NCBI RefSeq assembly: GCF_051488685.1 | Contig: NZ_JBPSEH010000003.1 | Location: 1 to 64,000, forward strand | DNA: 64,000 nt | Reading direction: 5' to 3' | Source of the DNA: Melioribacter sp051488685 | Lineage (GTDB): Bacteria > Bacteroidota > Ignavibacteria > Ignavibacteriales > Melioribacteraceae | Shown here: in pieces, positions 45,389 through 54,047 of the stretch | How positions within the stretch are numbered: position 1 is the stretch's first letter | Layout of the letters: each line of letters starts with the position of its first letter | Made by a program: the position numbers and the translations under genes | The notes under the pieces: model-generated | What the model saw: only the letters and a program-made list of their open reading frames with translations | Databases searched by the model: none | Told to the model about the DNA's origin: nothing

Positions 45389-47332
45389 TTATTCAATAAT
45401 TGCAACCCATCCGCCGCCGGTAGCCATATTAATTTCAATTTTATCACCTTTTCTGACAGTAGATTTTACAACTTTATAATCATTCCCATTTCGATCTGCA
45501 TTTATACCGTCCTGATAGATTGTAATCTTGTACTCTCTATTGTCCTCCAGAAACGAAAAATCGAGTTTTAAAGTTCTCGCGCTCCAGTCGGTCATGGCAC
45601 CTACGAACCATTTATTTCCCGACTTTCGGGCAATTGCAACATAGTCGCCCACTTTTGCATCGAGCACTTTTGTTTTGTCCCAGACGGTTGGCACAATTGA
45701 TAGAAATTCCAACGACTCTTTTTCGCGAAGATAATTCGTCGGACTGTCTGCCAGCATTTGCAAAGGACTTTCAAAAATCACATACATTGCAAGCTGGTGG
45801 CATCTTGTGCCCTGGCTCATCGGTTGAGTGAATATATCTCTAAAATTTTCTTTAACTGCATTATTCATTGCACCGGGAGTATAGTCCATCGGTCCGGCGA
45901 GCATGCGGATAAATGGAATTGTAACATTGTGCTCGGGTGTAACGTTGTTGCTCCATTTATTGTGTTCGAGGCCGAGAATACCTTCGCTTGTAATTACGTT
46001 CGGATATGTTCTGTATAGTCCAGTTGGTTTATAAGCGCCATGAAAATCGACGAGGAATTTTCTTCTGGCAGCTTCTTTAGCAACTTTGTAATAGTAATTG
46101 ACCATCCAGGCATCGTCCCTTTGCATGAAATCGACCTTTATTCCTTTAATGCCGAGCTCTTCAAATAGATTCATCGCCTCTTCGAATTGGTCGTCGAGTG
46201 TTTTCCAGATTACCCATAAAATTATTCCTACATTTTTTTCCCTGGCATATTCAACAATTTCTCTGATGTTAATTCCCGGACTTTCTTCGAGAAGGTTACC
46301 CAATTTATACCAGCCTTCGTCGAGAATTACATATTCAATTCCGTGCTGAGAAGCAAAATCGATATAATACTTATATGTGGCTGTATTAATGCCTGCTCTG
46401 AAATCAACCTTATAAACATTGTTTGCATTCCACCAATCCCACGCAACCTTGCCGGGTTTAATCCATGTAAAATCGATATCTGGATCGTGAGGCTGAGCGA
46501 GTTTATAAACCATTGTATTTTCAATTAGCATACCGTCGTTATCTGAAATTACAAACACACGCCACGGAAAATTTCTTGTTCCATTTGTACGGACAATATA
46601 ATCTTTCCGTTTTGTCACATAAACGTCCCTGTCGCTTTTGATTTCGGTTTCAGCGGGATAAAATGGAAAGAGTCCCTTCAGTACCGTCGAATTTGTGCCT
46701 CTGAGATAGAGTCCTGCATAGTCACACAGATCCGCTTCAGTGATTGCAACTTTAAGCGAATTATTTAAATCAACTAAAGCTGGCAGAGAGCAAAAACTTT
46801 TTTCGTCAATTTTACTAATTGGAAGATATTTATAAAGACGTTCAGAATGGGACATGAAGCTATCTTCCTGGGGGAAGAAGATATTGAAATCGTTTGCAAA
46901 ATTTGCTTCAAAAATTTCGTCTTTTACCGTTATCGAATCATCGAATCGAGTCGATATTCTGTAACCGAAGCCTTCATCGTAAACTCTTACATAAAGAGAA
47001 AAATTATTTTCAAAATCTAAACGTAACTCGTTGTACTCATCTTTGATTACAGCATATTTTTGTCTTAGTACTGGTCTCTGTTCGCGATTGACATAATCGA
47101 TTGACTTATTTTTTATGGAAGGGTCTATTCCCAATATTCCTCTGTCAAGTATCAACGAAATTGCAGATGGTTTGATAATTGTAACTTTGTCATAAGAGAC
47201 AGAATATGTAAGATGATTGTCGGTGTTGATTGTAACTATCAATTTTTTTGAGGGTGATTCAACGTCGTACTGACCTGCATTCAGAAAAAGAGGGAGAAAA
47301 AATAAGACAATTAAAGAAATTATTCTTTTCAT
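45389..47332 (-). CDS. GH97 family glycoside hydrolase, probably retaining type
   Basis: This 647-residue secreted enzyme has a signal peptide (about 1-20) and a beta-sandwich domain (about 20-285). The TIM barrel (about 290-560) contains VAWDWWNANNVYKVD and VILDEGWYK, and a C-terminal beta domain follows. In the barrel, IKGIKVDFMQRDDAWMV places Asp401 where retaining GH97 alpha-galactosidases have their nucleophile, whereas inverting SusB-type enzymes use glutamates. The ATG shares one base with the neuB stop, so it is coupled to a biosynthetic gene, which is unusual. Confidence 0.9.
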   Translation of the reverse strand: MKRIISLIVLFFLPLFLNAGQYDVESPSKKLIVTINTDNHLTYSVSYDKVTIIKPSAISLILDRGILGIDPSIKNKSIDYVNREQRPVLRQKYAVIKDEYNELRLDFENNFSLYVRVYDEGFGYRISTRFDDSITVKDEIFEANFANDFNIFFPQEDSFMSHSERLYKYLPISKIDEKSFCSLPALVDLNNSLKVAITEADLCDYAGLYLRGTNSTVLKGLFPFYPAETEIKSDRDVYVTKRKDYIVRTNGTRNFPWRVFVISDNDGMLIENTMVYKLAQPHDPDIDFTWIKPGKVAWDWWNANNVYKVDFRAGINTATYKYYIDFASQHGIEYVILDEGWYKLGNLLEESPGINIREIVEYAREKNVGIILWVIWKTLDDQFEEAMNLFEELGIKGIKVDFMQRDDAWMVNYYYKVAKEAARRKFLVDFHGAYKPTGLYRTYPNVITSEGILGLEHNKWSNNVTPEHNVTIPFIRMLAGPMDYTPGAMNNAVKENFRDIFTQPMSQGTRCHQLAMYVIFESPLQMLADSPTNYLREKESLEFLSIVPTVWDKTKVLDAKVGDYVAIARKSGNKWFVGAMTDWSARTLKLDFSFLEDNREYKITIYQDGINADRNGNDYKVVKSTVRKGDKIEINMATGGGWVAIIE

Positions 47333-48201
47333 TATCCGCTCCTGCGTAATTTTACTTTACTTTTTAATTCGCTTTCATAAACTTTCTTCACACCGTCACC
47401 AAGAGCTTTTTCGATATCGCGTATATCTTTCACCAGTCTAAACATTCCGCCAATTTCAACGGAAGCAGCCTGGTCTGTTCCCCACATGGCTCTGTCGAGA
47501 GTTATATGCCGTTCGATAAAAGTAGCGCCCAGTGCTACGGCTGCAAGCGATGGAGCCAGTCCAGTTTCGTGACCTGAATATCCGATTGGAATTTCAGGAT
47601 ATCTTTTTTTATATGTTTCGATTACGCGTAGATTTAATTCCTCAAGGTTGCATGGATAAGTCGAAGTCGATTGAGCAATCAAAAGATTTTTCTTTCCAAG
47701 AAAATCTACTGCTCGGTCTATTTCTTCAAGTGTGGACATTCCGGTCGACAGCATAATTGGTTTGCCAGTCGATTTAATTCTGGACAGCAATCGATCGTCG
47801 GTAAGAGAAGCCGATGCAACTTTATACATAACCGGGTCAAATTTTTCGAGGAAATCGACAGCTTCTTCGTCCCACGCAGAAGCAAACCAGTCGATACCCT
47901 TCGATTTGCAATAACGATCTATTTCTTTGTATTCGTCGTAGCCGAATTCAACCTTACGGCGGTATTCGATATAAGTAATTCTTCCCCATGGAGTATCGCG
48001 TTCGATATGCCACTGGTCTTTTGGAACGCACAATTCGGGCGTGCGTTTTTGAAACTTCACGGCGTCGCATCCGGCAAAGACCGCACCGTCAATCAGCTTT
48101 TTTGCCAGTTCGAGCGAGCCATTGTGATTAATCCCAATTTCCGCAATTATATAGACACGTTCACCATCGCCGATAAATTTTTTGCCCACTTTTACACTCA
48201 T
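47332..48201 (-). CDS. neuB: NeuB-type nonulosonic acid synthase lacking the SAF domain
   Basis: It condenses phosphoenolpyruvate with a six-carbon amino sugar to form a nine-carbon acid. The 289 residues contain the TIM-barrel with IIAEIGINHNGSLELAKK (17-34), AVKFQKRTPE, FASAWDE, LSTGMSTLEEI and the substrate/metal-binding GYSGHETG and IERHITLDRAMWGTD. Typical NeuB proteins have about 340-350 residues with a C-terminal SAF domain. Here the protein ends KVKLRRSG at the linker, and no SAF domain is encoded nearby. It overlaps the HAD gene by 4 bases. Confidence 0.85.
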   Translation of the reverse strand: MSVKVGKKFIGDGERVYIIAEIGINHNGSLELAKKLIDGAVFAGCDAVKFQKRTPELCVPKDQWHIERDTPWGRITYIEYRRKVEFGYDEYKEIDRYCKSKGIDWFASAWDEEAVDFLEKFDPVMYKVASASLTDDRLLSRIKSTGKPIMLSTGMSTLEEIDRAVDFLGKKNLLIAQSTSTYPCNLEELNLRVIETYKKRYPEIPIGYSGHETGLAPSLAAVALGATFIERHITLDRAMWGTDQAASVEIGGMFRLVKDIRDIEKALGDGVKKVYESELKSKVKLRRSG

Positions 48202-48737
48202 TTCTTTCTCTTTTTAATTTCTTTCAGTTTGGCTTCGATTATTAACTCGGCAAGGTCACGGAATGCACCATTTCCGCCGCTGTGTTTTAGAATAATGTCT
48301 GCCGCCTTTTTGGCAAATGGAGTTGCATCCGAAGGACATGCCGAAAGTCCCACAAGTTTCATAATGCCAATATCATTTGTATCGTCACCAATGAAAGCCA
48401 CTTCCTCATTTGAAAGATTTTTTCTTTTCAGTATTTCTTCCAGAAGTTTTTCTTTCTCCATAACGCCCATATGCAGTTCTTTAATCTTTAGTTTATCTGC
48501 ACGCGATTTAACGATGTTTGTATCCTCTCGGGTAACGATTCCCGTTTCTACATCAACGAGACTTCTTAAGCGCTCAACACCCATACCGTCCCGTATTGAA
48601 AAACGTTTCATTAATTCTCCTTCAGCAGAATAATAAACTCCAGTATCAGTCAATACTCCATCGACGTCTGTAAGAAGCAATTTTATTTTAGAAGCTTTTT
48701 TATAAAGATCTTTTTTTGTAATCTTTTTTTTCGACAT
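48198..48737 (-). CDS. KdsC-like HAD phosphatase
   Basis: This 179-residue member of the C0-type HAD family has the nucleophile pair Asp24/Asp26 in LLTDVDGVLTDTG and the metal-binding GDDTND at 117-122. Members remove the phosphate from Kdo-8-P or from 9-phosphate nonulosonic acids. In an operon with neuB, and with no kdsA or kdsB seen here, sialic-type acid phosphatase is more likely than lipopolysaccharide Kdo synthesis. This is inferred from context, not sequence. Confidence 0.82.
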   Translation of the reverse strand: MSKKKITKKDLYKKASKIKLLLTDVDGVLTDTGVYYSAEGELMKRFSIRDGMGVERLRSLVDVETGIVTREDTNIVKSRADKLKIKELHMGVMEKEKLLEEILKRKNLSNEEVAFIGDDTNDIGIMKLVGLSACPSDATPFAKKAADIILKHSGGNGAFRDLAELIIEAKLKEIKKRKK

Positions 48738-48759
48738 ATCAAATTCCTTTTAATTGTTT

Positions 48760-49563
48760 TTACCAGCACGTCCATCCACCGTCGACCACCAGATTGGCGC
48801 CTGTCATATATTCCGAAGCATCGCTTGCCAGGAATATCAACGCTCCCCAGTAATCGTTACGTTTGGCCATTCTTCCGAGCGGCGTTCTTGAGGAGTATTT
48901 TTCAATGAAGAATTGATCCTGATTATTTTCTACTCCTCCCGGACTTAGTGTATTAACGCGTACACCTCTGTGACCCCAATATGCAGCGAGATACTTCGTA
49001 AACATAATCACCCCTCCTTTTGTAACCGAATAAGCGGGAGGTTTATAAAACGACTGGATGCCTTCCTTATTGCGATAAAGCGATTGATCGGGAGCAACAA
49101 TTCCATATGTCGAGGCAATATTGATAATGCTTCCCCTGCCTCTTTCTGCCATTGGAGTTCCAAGTATCTGAGACGTAAGAAAAATTCCCGTTAGATTTAC
49201 ATCGAGAGATTTTTGCCACAACTCAAGCGGATAATTTTCAAATTTTGATTCTTCTGCGGCGGCTTTCGGATTTTCGAACATGTCATTGATAGCTGCATTG
49301 TTTACCAGTACATCGATTTGTCCAAATTTTTCAAGTATTAAATCTCTTGCCTTCCTGATTGATTCCGGTTTAGTTACATCCATCTGAACTCCGACCGAAT
49401 TACCAGATAGTTCTTTTGCAAACTCTGAAGCTGCAATTCCATCGACATCAGTAACAATTACAGTAGCGCCAGCCGACGATAAAGCTTTGCAATGCTCTCT
49501 GCCAAGTAATCCGAGTGCTCCAGTTACAACTGCAATTTTATTTTCGAGCGTAAACAATTTCAT
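48760..49563 (-). CDS. Short-chain dehydrogenase in the nonulosonate operon
   Basis: This 267-residue SDR has TGALGLLGREHCKAL (glycine-rich NAD(P) site), NNAAINDM, and catalytic Ser/Tyr/Lys in NIASTYGI and YSVTKGG. The C-terminal region is standard. The pattern AVVTGALGLLGREH is close to the PtmA-type SDRs that accompany flagellin or capsule sugar synthesis in other bacteria; I cannot assign the sugar. It lies 22 bases before the HAD gene. Confidence 0.82.
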   Translation of the reverse strand: MKLFTLENKIAVVTGALGLLGREHCKALSSAGATVIVTDVDGIAASEFAKELSGNSVGVQMDVTKPESIRKARDLILEKFGQIDVLVNNAAINDMFENPKAAAEESKFENYPLELWQKSLDVNLTGIFLTSQILGTPMAERGRGSIINIASTYGIVAPDQSLYRNKEGIQSFYKPPAYSVTKGGVIMFTKYLAAYWGHRGVRVNTLSPGGVENNQDQFFIEKYSSRTPLGRMAKRNDYWGALIFLASDASEYMTGANLVVDGGWTCW

Positions 49564-49570
49564 GATTCAC

Positions 49571-50908
49571 TCACCTTTTTGTAACCGGCTTCATATTAAA
49601 ATTATCCGTTTTTCTGAAAACTGGTTCGACGGGTTTGCCTCTGAGAAGTGATTTCAAATTGTTGCTTTCGATAGCTTTCTTCAGGAGCGTCAGGGATTCT
49701 TCTAAGGCCTGCAGAGTATAATCAATATCTTCATCGGTATGTGAAAAACAGATATTGTGAAACCCCTGCCAGAGGACGCCTCTTTTAATCATCTCTTGCT
49801 GCATAAAAGATTTTTGCAGAAGTGGGTCACCTCCTTTTGGGTCGAACGTTGCCATAGACCGCCAGTTATAACCGATTGCTCGTGTTGAGTCGAGACCGAG
49901 TTTTGTTGCAATTTCGTTGTACCCGTCTTTAATTTTTTTGCCCTGTTTATCGAGAAACTGTATCACATTTTTTTCTTTAATTTCTTCAATTGTAGCTTTA
50001 GCCGCTGCCAGCGAGAGCGCTTCACCTCCGAAAGTCGTATAGAAAAATACATCTTCCTCAGCCAGATTCATTATTTCTTTTTTGCCAGTTAGAATTGCAA
50101 TTGGCATTCCATTGGCAACAGCTTTTGAATAAGTTGCCAGGTCAGGAGTAATACCGAAATACTCCTGTGCGCCCCCGAGAGCCATACGAAAGCCCGTCCA
50201 CATTTCATCGAAGATAAGAACAATCCCTTTCTCGTTACATATTTCTGCTACTTTATGCAAAAAATTATCTTTCGGTTCCTGGAAAACTACAGGTTCAAGA
50301 ATAACGGCGGCTGTATCGTCGTCGATTGAATCCTTCAGCGAATCGATATTGTTGTAATCAAAAGTAAAAGTTAATTTCTGAACTTCTTCAGGGATGCCGT
50401 AATTACGAGCTGTAACCGAAACGTACCAGTCGTGCCAGCCGTGATATCCACAGCAAAGAATTTTTTTCTTACCCGTGTATGCTCTTGCGAGCCGAACTGC
50501 AGCACTCGTAACGTCGGCACCTGTTTTACTGTATCTAACCGCTTCGGCATTTGGAATTATATCTCGAATTATTTCAGCAACTTCGACTTCGAGCGGATGC
50601 ATCATCGAAAATGTAATTCCCTCTTCGAGTTGGTTTTTAATTGCTTCGTTCACTCTGGGATATGAATAGCCAAGCGACAGGGGACCAACCCCCATTAAAA
50701 AATCGATATACTCGTTGCCGTCGGCATCCCATACGTGCGAACCTTTTCCTTTAACAAGATACTTGGGTGCTACGCCATTAATCCATTGAGTGGGACCCTT
50801 GGCTAAAGTTTGAGTGACCGAAGGAATTAAACCGAGCGCTCTATTGTAGAGTTCATTCGATCTTTCAATGACTGGATAGTCGTTGTTAAGACTTATTTTG
50901 TTTGCCAT
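49571..50908 (-). CDS. Class III aminotransferase of the glutamate-1-semialdehyde type
   Basis: This 445-residue PLP enzyme has the fold-type I lysine K262 in TYSKAVANGMPIA, Asp234 in FDEMWTGF and HGWHDWY near 156-162. The sequence is closest in style to glutamate-1-semialdehyde aminomutases. No other tetrapyrrole gene is nearby, and the operon context indicates an amino-sugar transaminase. It probably places an amino group on a keto-sugar made by the SDR gene downstream (8 bases away). The specific sugar is unknown. Confidence 0.85.
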   Translation of the reverse strand: MANKISLNNDYPVIERSNELYNRALGLIPSVTQTLAKGPTQWINGVAPKYLVKGKGSHVWDADGNEYIDFLMGVGPLSLGYSYPRVNEAIKNQLEEGITFSMMHPLEVEVAEIIRDIIPNAEAVRYSKTGADVTSAAVRLARAYTGKKKILCCGYHGWHDWYVSVTARNYGIPEEVQKLTFTFDYNNIDSLKDSIDDDTAAVILEPVVFQEPKDNFLHKVAEICNEKGIVLIFDEMWTGFRMALGGAQEYFGITPDLATYSKAVANGMPIAILTGKKEIMNLAEEDVFFYTTFGGEALSLAAAKATIEEIKEKNVIQFLDKQGKKIKDGYNEIATKLGLDSTRAIGYNWRSMATFDPKGGDPLLQKSFMQQEMIKRGVLWQGFHNICFSHTDEDIDYTLQALEESLTLLKKAIESNNLKSLLRGKPVEPVFRKTDNFNMKPVTKR

Positions 50909-50911
50909 ATT

Positions 50912-51718
50912 TCATTTATCCGTTTTTTTATTAATGGCTATTTTATATTCATCAATGTTTTTCAACTCGTCGAGATAATTTTCGTACCAGTATTTACCGA
51001 GATACTTTTCGTTTATCATTTTAATTTCTGGTTTGCGCTCGAGCAACTCCAGAATGTCATAAATACCGAAATCGGGTTTGACAGGATAAAGTTCTTCGAA
51101 AACTCTTTTAATAAAAAGATAGTCCTCTTCGTAATCAATCGTCCATCTCATAGTAGTCGAATAATTCAATCCAGTTTCCCATTCGACGTTTCCGAGTTTG
51201 AACAGATGGGGATTTTCCCAGAAATAGGGTGTAGTGTGTTCTCGCTCGTAATTTTTATGTGCTTCCCGCCAGGCTTTTTCGAGCGCCTCGATGGACATTA
51301 TTTCGACGTCGTTTCCATCGGGGTATGTAGCTGGATGAAGATTGCTCGCGTAGTCATAATCGCCTTCGGAAAAGAATTTCAATACTTTGTCGATAATTGC
51401 TGGATCGATTAACGGACAGTCGGATGGAATTTTAACAACCGCGTCGGCTCCGTATTTTACGCCTGCTTTGTAGTGTCTATCGAGAAGATCGGTCAAGTGT
51501 CCACGAAAGCATTCGACCTTCATATCACGACATAAATTTTCAATCGGGTCGTCTTCTTTTTGAACAGAAGTTGCTACAACTATTTCATCGCTCATGATTG
51601 ATTTTTGTATTCGTTCGACCATCCTCGTAATCAGCGGTTTTTCGAGCACCGGCAGCATAACTTTACCAGGAAGACGCGTTGATGTCATTCGAGCCTGTAT
51701 GACCGTAACTATTCTCAT
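50912..51718 (-). CDS. SpsF-like cytidylyltransferase
   Basis: This 268-residue nucleotidyltransferase has the N-terminal signature VIQARMTSTRLPGKVMLPV (5-23), typical of SpsF/CMP-sugar synthetases, and the acidic metal site near VKIPSDCPLIDP. It would activate the nonulosonic acid, or a related acid sugar, with CTP. It overlaps the glycosyltransferase-like gene by 4 bases upstream and precedes the aminotransferase by 3 bases. Confidence 0.85.
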   Translation of the reverse strand: MRIVTVIQARMTSTRLPGKVMLPVLEKPLITRMVERIQKSIMSDEIVVATSVQKEDDPIENLCRDMKVECFRGHLTDLLDRHYKAGVKYGADAVVKIPSDCPLIDPAIIDKVLKFFSEGDYDYASNLHPATYPDGNDVEIMSIEALEKAWREAHKNYEREHTTPYFWENPHLFKLGNVEWETGLNYSTTMRWTIDYEEDYLFIKRVFEELYPVKPDFGIYDILELLERKPEIKMINEKYLGKYWYENYLDELKNIDEYKIAINKKTDK

Positions 51719-52722
51719 GCCGTAATTAAGTCGAAATTCTGATGAATCTCATTTAATGAGTTACGAGGCGATTCGAGATAGTGGATGCCCAATTTTGCAA
51801 TCCTTTCGGCCGAAGTGCCGTTATTCTGAATTGGCATCAATCTTTTCAATTCTTCTATGTCAAACGACGAATAAACTTCTTTTCCAAGCGCCAGACCGAT
51901 ATATACAACCGACGAGTATTTAGTTATCAACACGTCGCAATTTGCAATCATATGATTAGTATTTCCATTGTGATAGACGAGCGCACCCGGGGCATATTTA
52001 TTAATTTCTCGTGTCGACCTTTGGACGTTTTCATTCGGATGAAGCTTGAAAATCAACTGCCGTCCATTTGCAATTTCAACACATCTTCTGATAAATTTCT
52101 TTCTGTTTTCGTATTTAAATGTTTCCCTCGAATCTGAAGTAGCAACGAGTACATAATTTTTATGAGGGAAATCGTTCTTCAAAAATTCTTTTGCATTATC
52201 GAAATTCGGAATACCCGTTACAAAAATTTTATTCGGGTCGGCACCTTTACGCACGAATAATTCCTTGTAACCTTCTGAGGCAACGCAGAAAATATCGTAC
52301 AGATTAGACATCCCCATTGTAGAAGTGCTTGCAATCCATCTCGGAAAATTAAAATATTTTACCAGATAGAATGCAAAATTCTCCGGGTCGGTCATTCCTT
52401 CCTGCACAAGAATCAATTTTTTATTTCTGATATTTTTGGGCACAAGCAGATCGGCACATGTATAAACAAGATCGTAGTCATGCAATCTCCCTTTATAATC
52501 GATTTTAAGATTATTGCTTTCAAGGTACTCAAGCGTCATCTTCTTGAAATTCCCTCCGAGAATCGTAAAATCGAGTATCCCTTTGGAAGCAAACCATCCA
52601 ATATATCCGTCGTCGTAAAAAGGTGTGAAATAACAGTCGTAATCTTCGAAATACTTTGATATTTTGTGCATCATTGTGGTTTGATTGAGAGAACCGCCTA
52701 TAAAGAGTATTTTCTTCTTCAT
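51715..52722 (-). CDS. GT-B-like glycosyl- or glycerophosphotransferase
   Basis: This 335-residue cytoplasmic protein is the first gene of the operon. The C-terminal half resembles CDP-glycerol glycerophosphotransferases and sialyl-type GT-B enzymes: IFVTGIPNFDNA, QLIFKLHPNEN (phosphate/nucleotide-binding HPNE) and VLITKYSSVVYIGLALGKEVYS. The N-terminal half is unremarkable apart from FIGGSLNQTTMMH. A CMP-sugar-dependent transfer fits the cytidylyltransferase encoded next to it, but the family is broad. Confidence 0.65.
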   Translation of the reverse strand: MKKKILFIGGSLNQTTMMHKISKYFEDYDCYFTPFYDDGYIGWFASKGILDFTILGGNFKKMTLEYLESNNLKIDYKGRLHDYDLVYTCADLLVPKNIRNKKLILVQEGMTDPENFAFYLVKYFNFPRWIASTSTMGMSNLYDIFCVASEGYKELFVRKGADPNKIFVTGIPNFDNAKEFLKNDFPHKNYVLVATSDSRETFKYENRKKFIRRCVEIANGRQLIFKLHPNENVQRSTREINKYAPGALVYHNGNTNHMIANCDVLITKYSSVVYIGLALGKEVYSSFDIEELKRLMPIQNNGTSAERIAKLGIHYLESPRNSLNEIHQNFDLITA

Positions 52723-52956
52723 TTTGAGTTATTGTTATTTGAGAAAGTACAAAATTGGTAAAAAAAAATTTCTTTTATGTTAAGAATAAGTTAGCTCTCT
52801 GTTACCAAATTGTTAAGTAGCGTTATTTCCTCTTTCGAATTTAGTTAAATTCCACTTAGGCTTCAAAAAGAATAATTAATTTTTACTTAACATTGCGATA
52901 AAACTCTCTTGATATTAGAACGTTAATTTAGTCGCAAAATAAATTTATACTTAATT

Positions 52957-53862
52957 ATGAAAATAGCCCATATTTCCGACCTCCATCTTAACAGGAAATT
53001 CAGAAGAAAAAATTTCGAAAAGACAGAAAGATTAATTGAATATGCTCTGAATAAGAACGCCGATCACATTGTAATTACAGGCGATATTTCGGACAATTCG
53101 AACGAAAGAGATTTTGCTGATTTGAGAGATTTGTTAATAAAGTATGATCTATTCCGTTCTGACAAAGCTTCGCTTGTAATCGGGAATCACGATATATATG
53201 GCGGTGTGGAACTTGCTTCGGATATTATTGAATTTCCTTCTCGTTGTCAAAAAACAAATTACGAATTGAAAGTTGATATCTTTTGTGAATACTTTAGCAA
53301 TTTGTTCAAATCGACAATCACAGTCAGAGAAGACAAATATTTCCCTTACTTAAAGATTATCGACAACATTGCATTTATCGGTATCAACTCCGTCGATTAC
53401 TATTCTAAATTAAAAAATCCATTTTCGTCGAATGGTAAAGTAAGAAAAACGGAGCGGGAAGAAGTAGATATGTTGCTTTCCGTAAAAGAAATTGAAAGCA
53501 AAGAAAAAATAATATTGATACACCACCATTTTTACAAAAATAACGAAACGGCCAAAAGCTCGGGAAATTCGATCTGGGGCCGCATTGAAAGTCATACAAT
53601 GAAACTCAGGGGTAAAAAGAAATTATTATCGCTTTTCAAAAGGCATGGCGTTCGGATAATCATGCACGGGCACAGTCACGATATGAAAACCTATGAACGC
53701 AAAGGGATGCTTATTCTGAATGCTGGCGCCTCAATGGAAGGAAATAATCCTTCTTTGTTTCTTGTGGATATCGAACCAGGCAATCTCAATATCAGCTCCG
53801 AAATTTTACCGCCTGTGAACGTCAGGATGTCGGATTACTATCAAGAGCCAATCGCAATTTAA
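52957..53862 (+). CDS. Calcineurin-like metallophosphoesterase
   Basis: This 301-residue protein with two metal sites has the five family motifs: ISDLHLNRKF (6-15), VITGDISDNSNERDF, VIGNHDIYGG, IHHHFYK and MHGHSHDMK near the C-terminus. There is no signal peptide. The cytoplasmic substrate is unknown (cyclic nucleotides, polyphosphates or phosphodiesters are all used in the family). It is divergent from the NeuB operon across a 234-base AT-rich gap. It is monocistronic. Confidence 0.9.
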   Translation: MKIAHISDLHLNRKFRRKNFEKTERLIEYALNKNADHIVITGDISDNSNERDFADLRDLLIKYDLFRSDKASLVIGNHDIYGGVELASDIIEFPSRCQKTNYELKVDIFCEYFSNLFKSTITVREDKYFPYLKIIDNIAFIGINSVDYYSKLKNPFSSNGKVRKTEREEVDMLLSVKEIESKEKIILIHHHFYKNNETAKSSGNSIWGRIESHTMKLRGKKKLLSLFKRHGVRIIMHGHSHDMKTYERKGMLILNAGASMEGNNPSLFLVDIEPGNLNISSEILPPVNVRMSDYYQEPIAI

Positions 53863-54047
53863 ACTGAGAAGTAATTCTTACAAAAGAGAAGATTATTTTT
53901 CTCAACATAAAATAATAGCCGATATCAACTCTAATTAACTCCTTTATACCTGTTTTATTAATTCAAATCCTTAAATCAATTTTACAAATATTTTGCTCTC
54001 CACTGGCATAATTTATGTTTTCTCTTTATTTAATTTACGAGGAAGCC

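Noticed and set aside
47671..48633. 320-codon frame antisense to neuB and the HAD gene
   Set aside because: It is Phe/Ser-rich and low in coding character; the opposite frames hold well-conserved enzyme motifs. It is a shadow of those genes.
49571..50908. Glutamate-1-semialdehyde aminomutase for heme synthesis (hemL)
   Set aside because: It sits inside the nonulosonate operon with no other heme gene, so an amino-sugar role fits better. Sequence alone does not exclude hemL.
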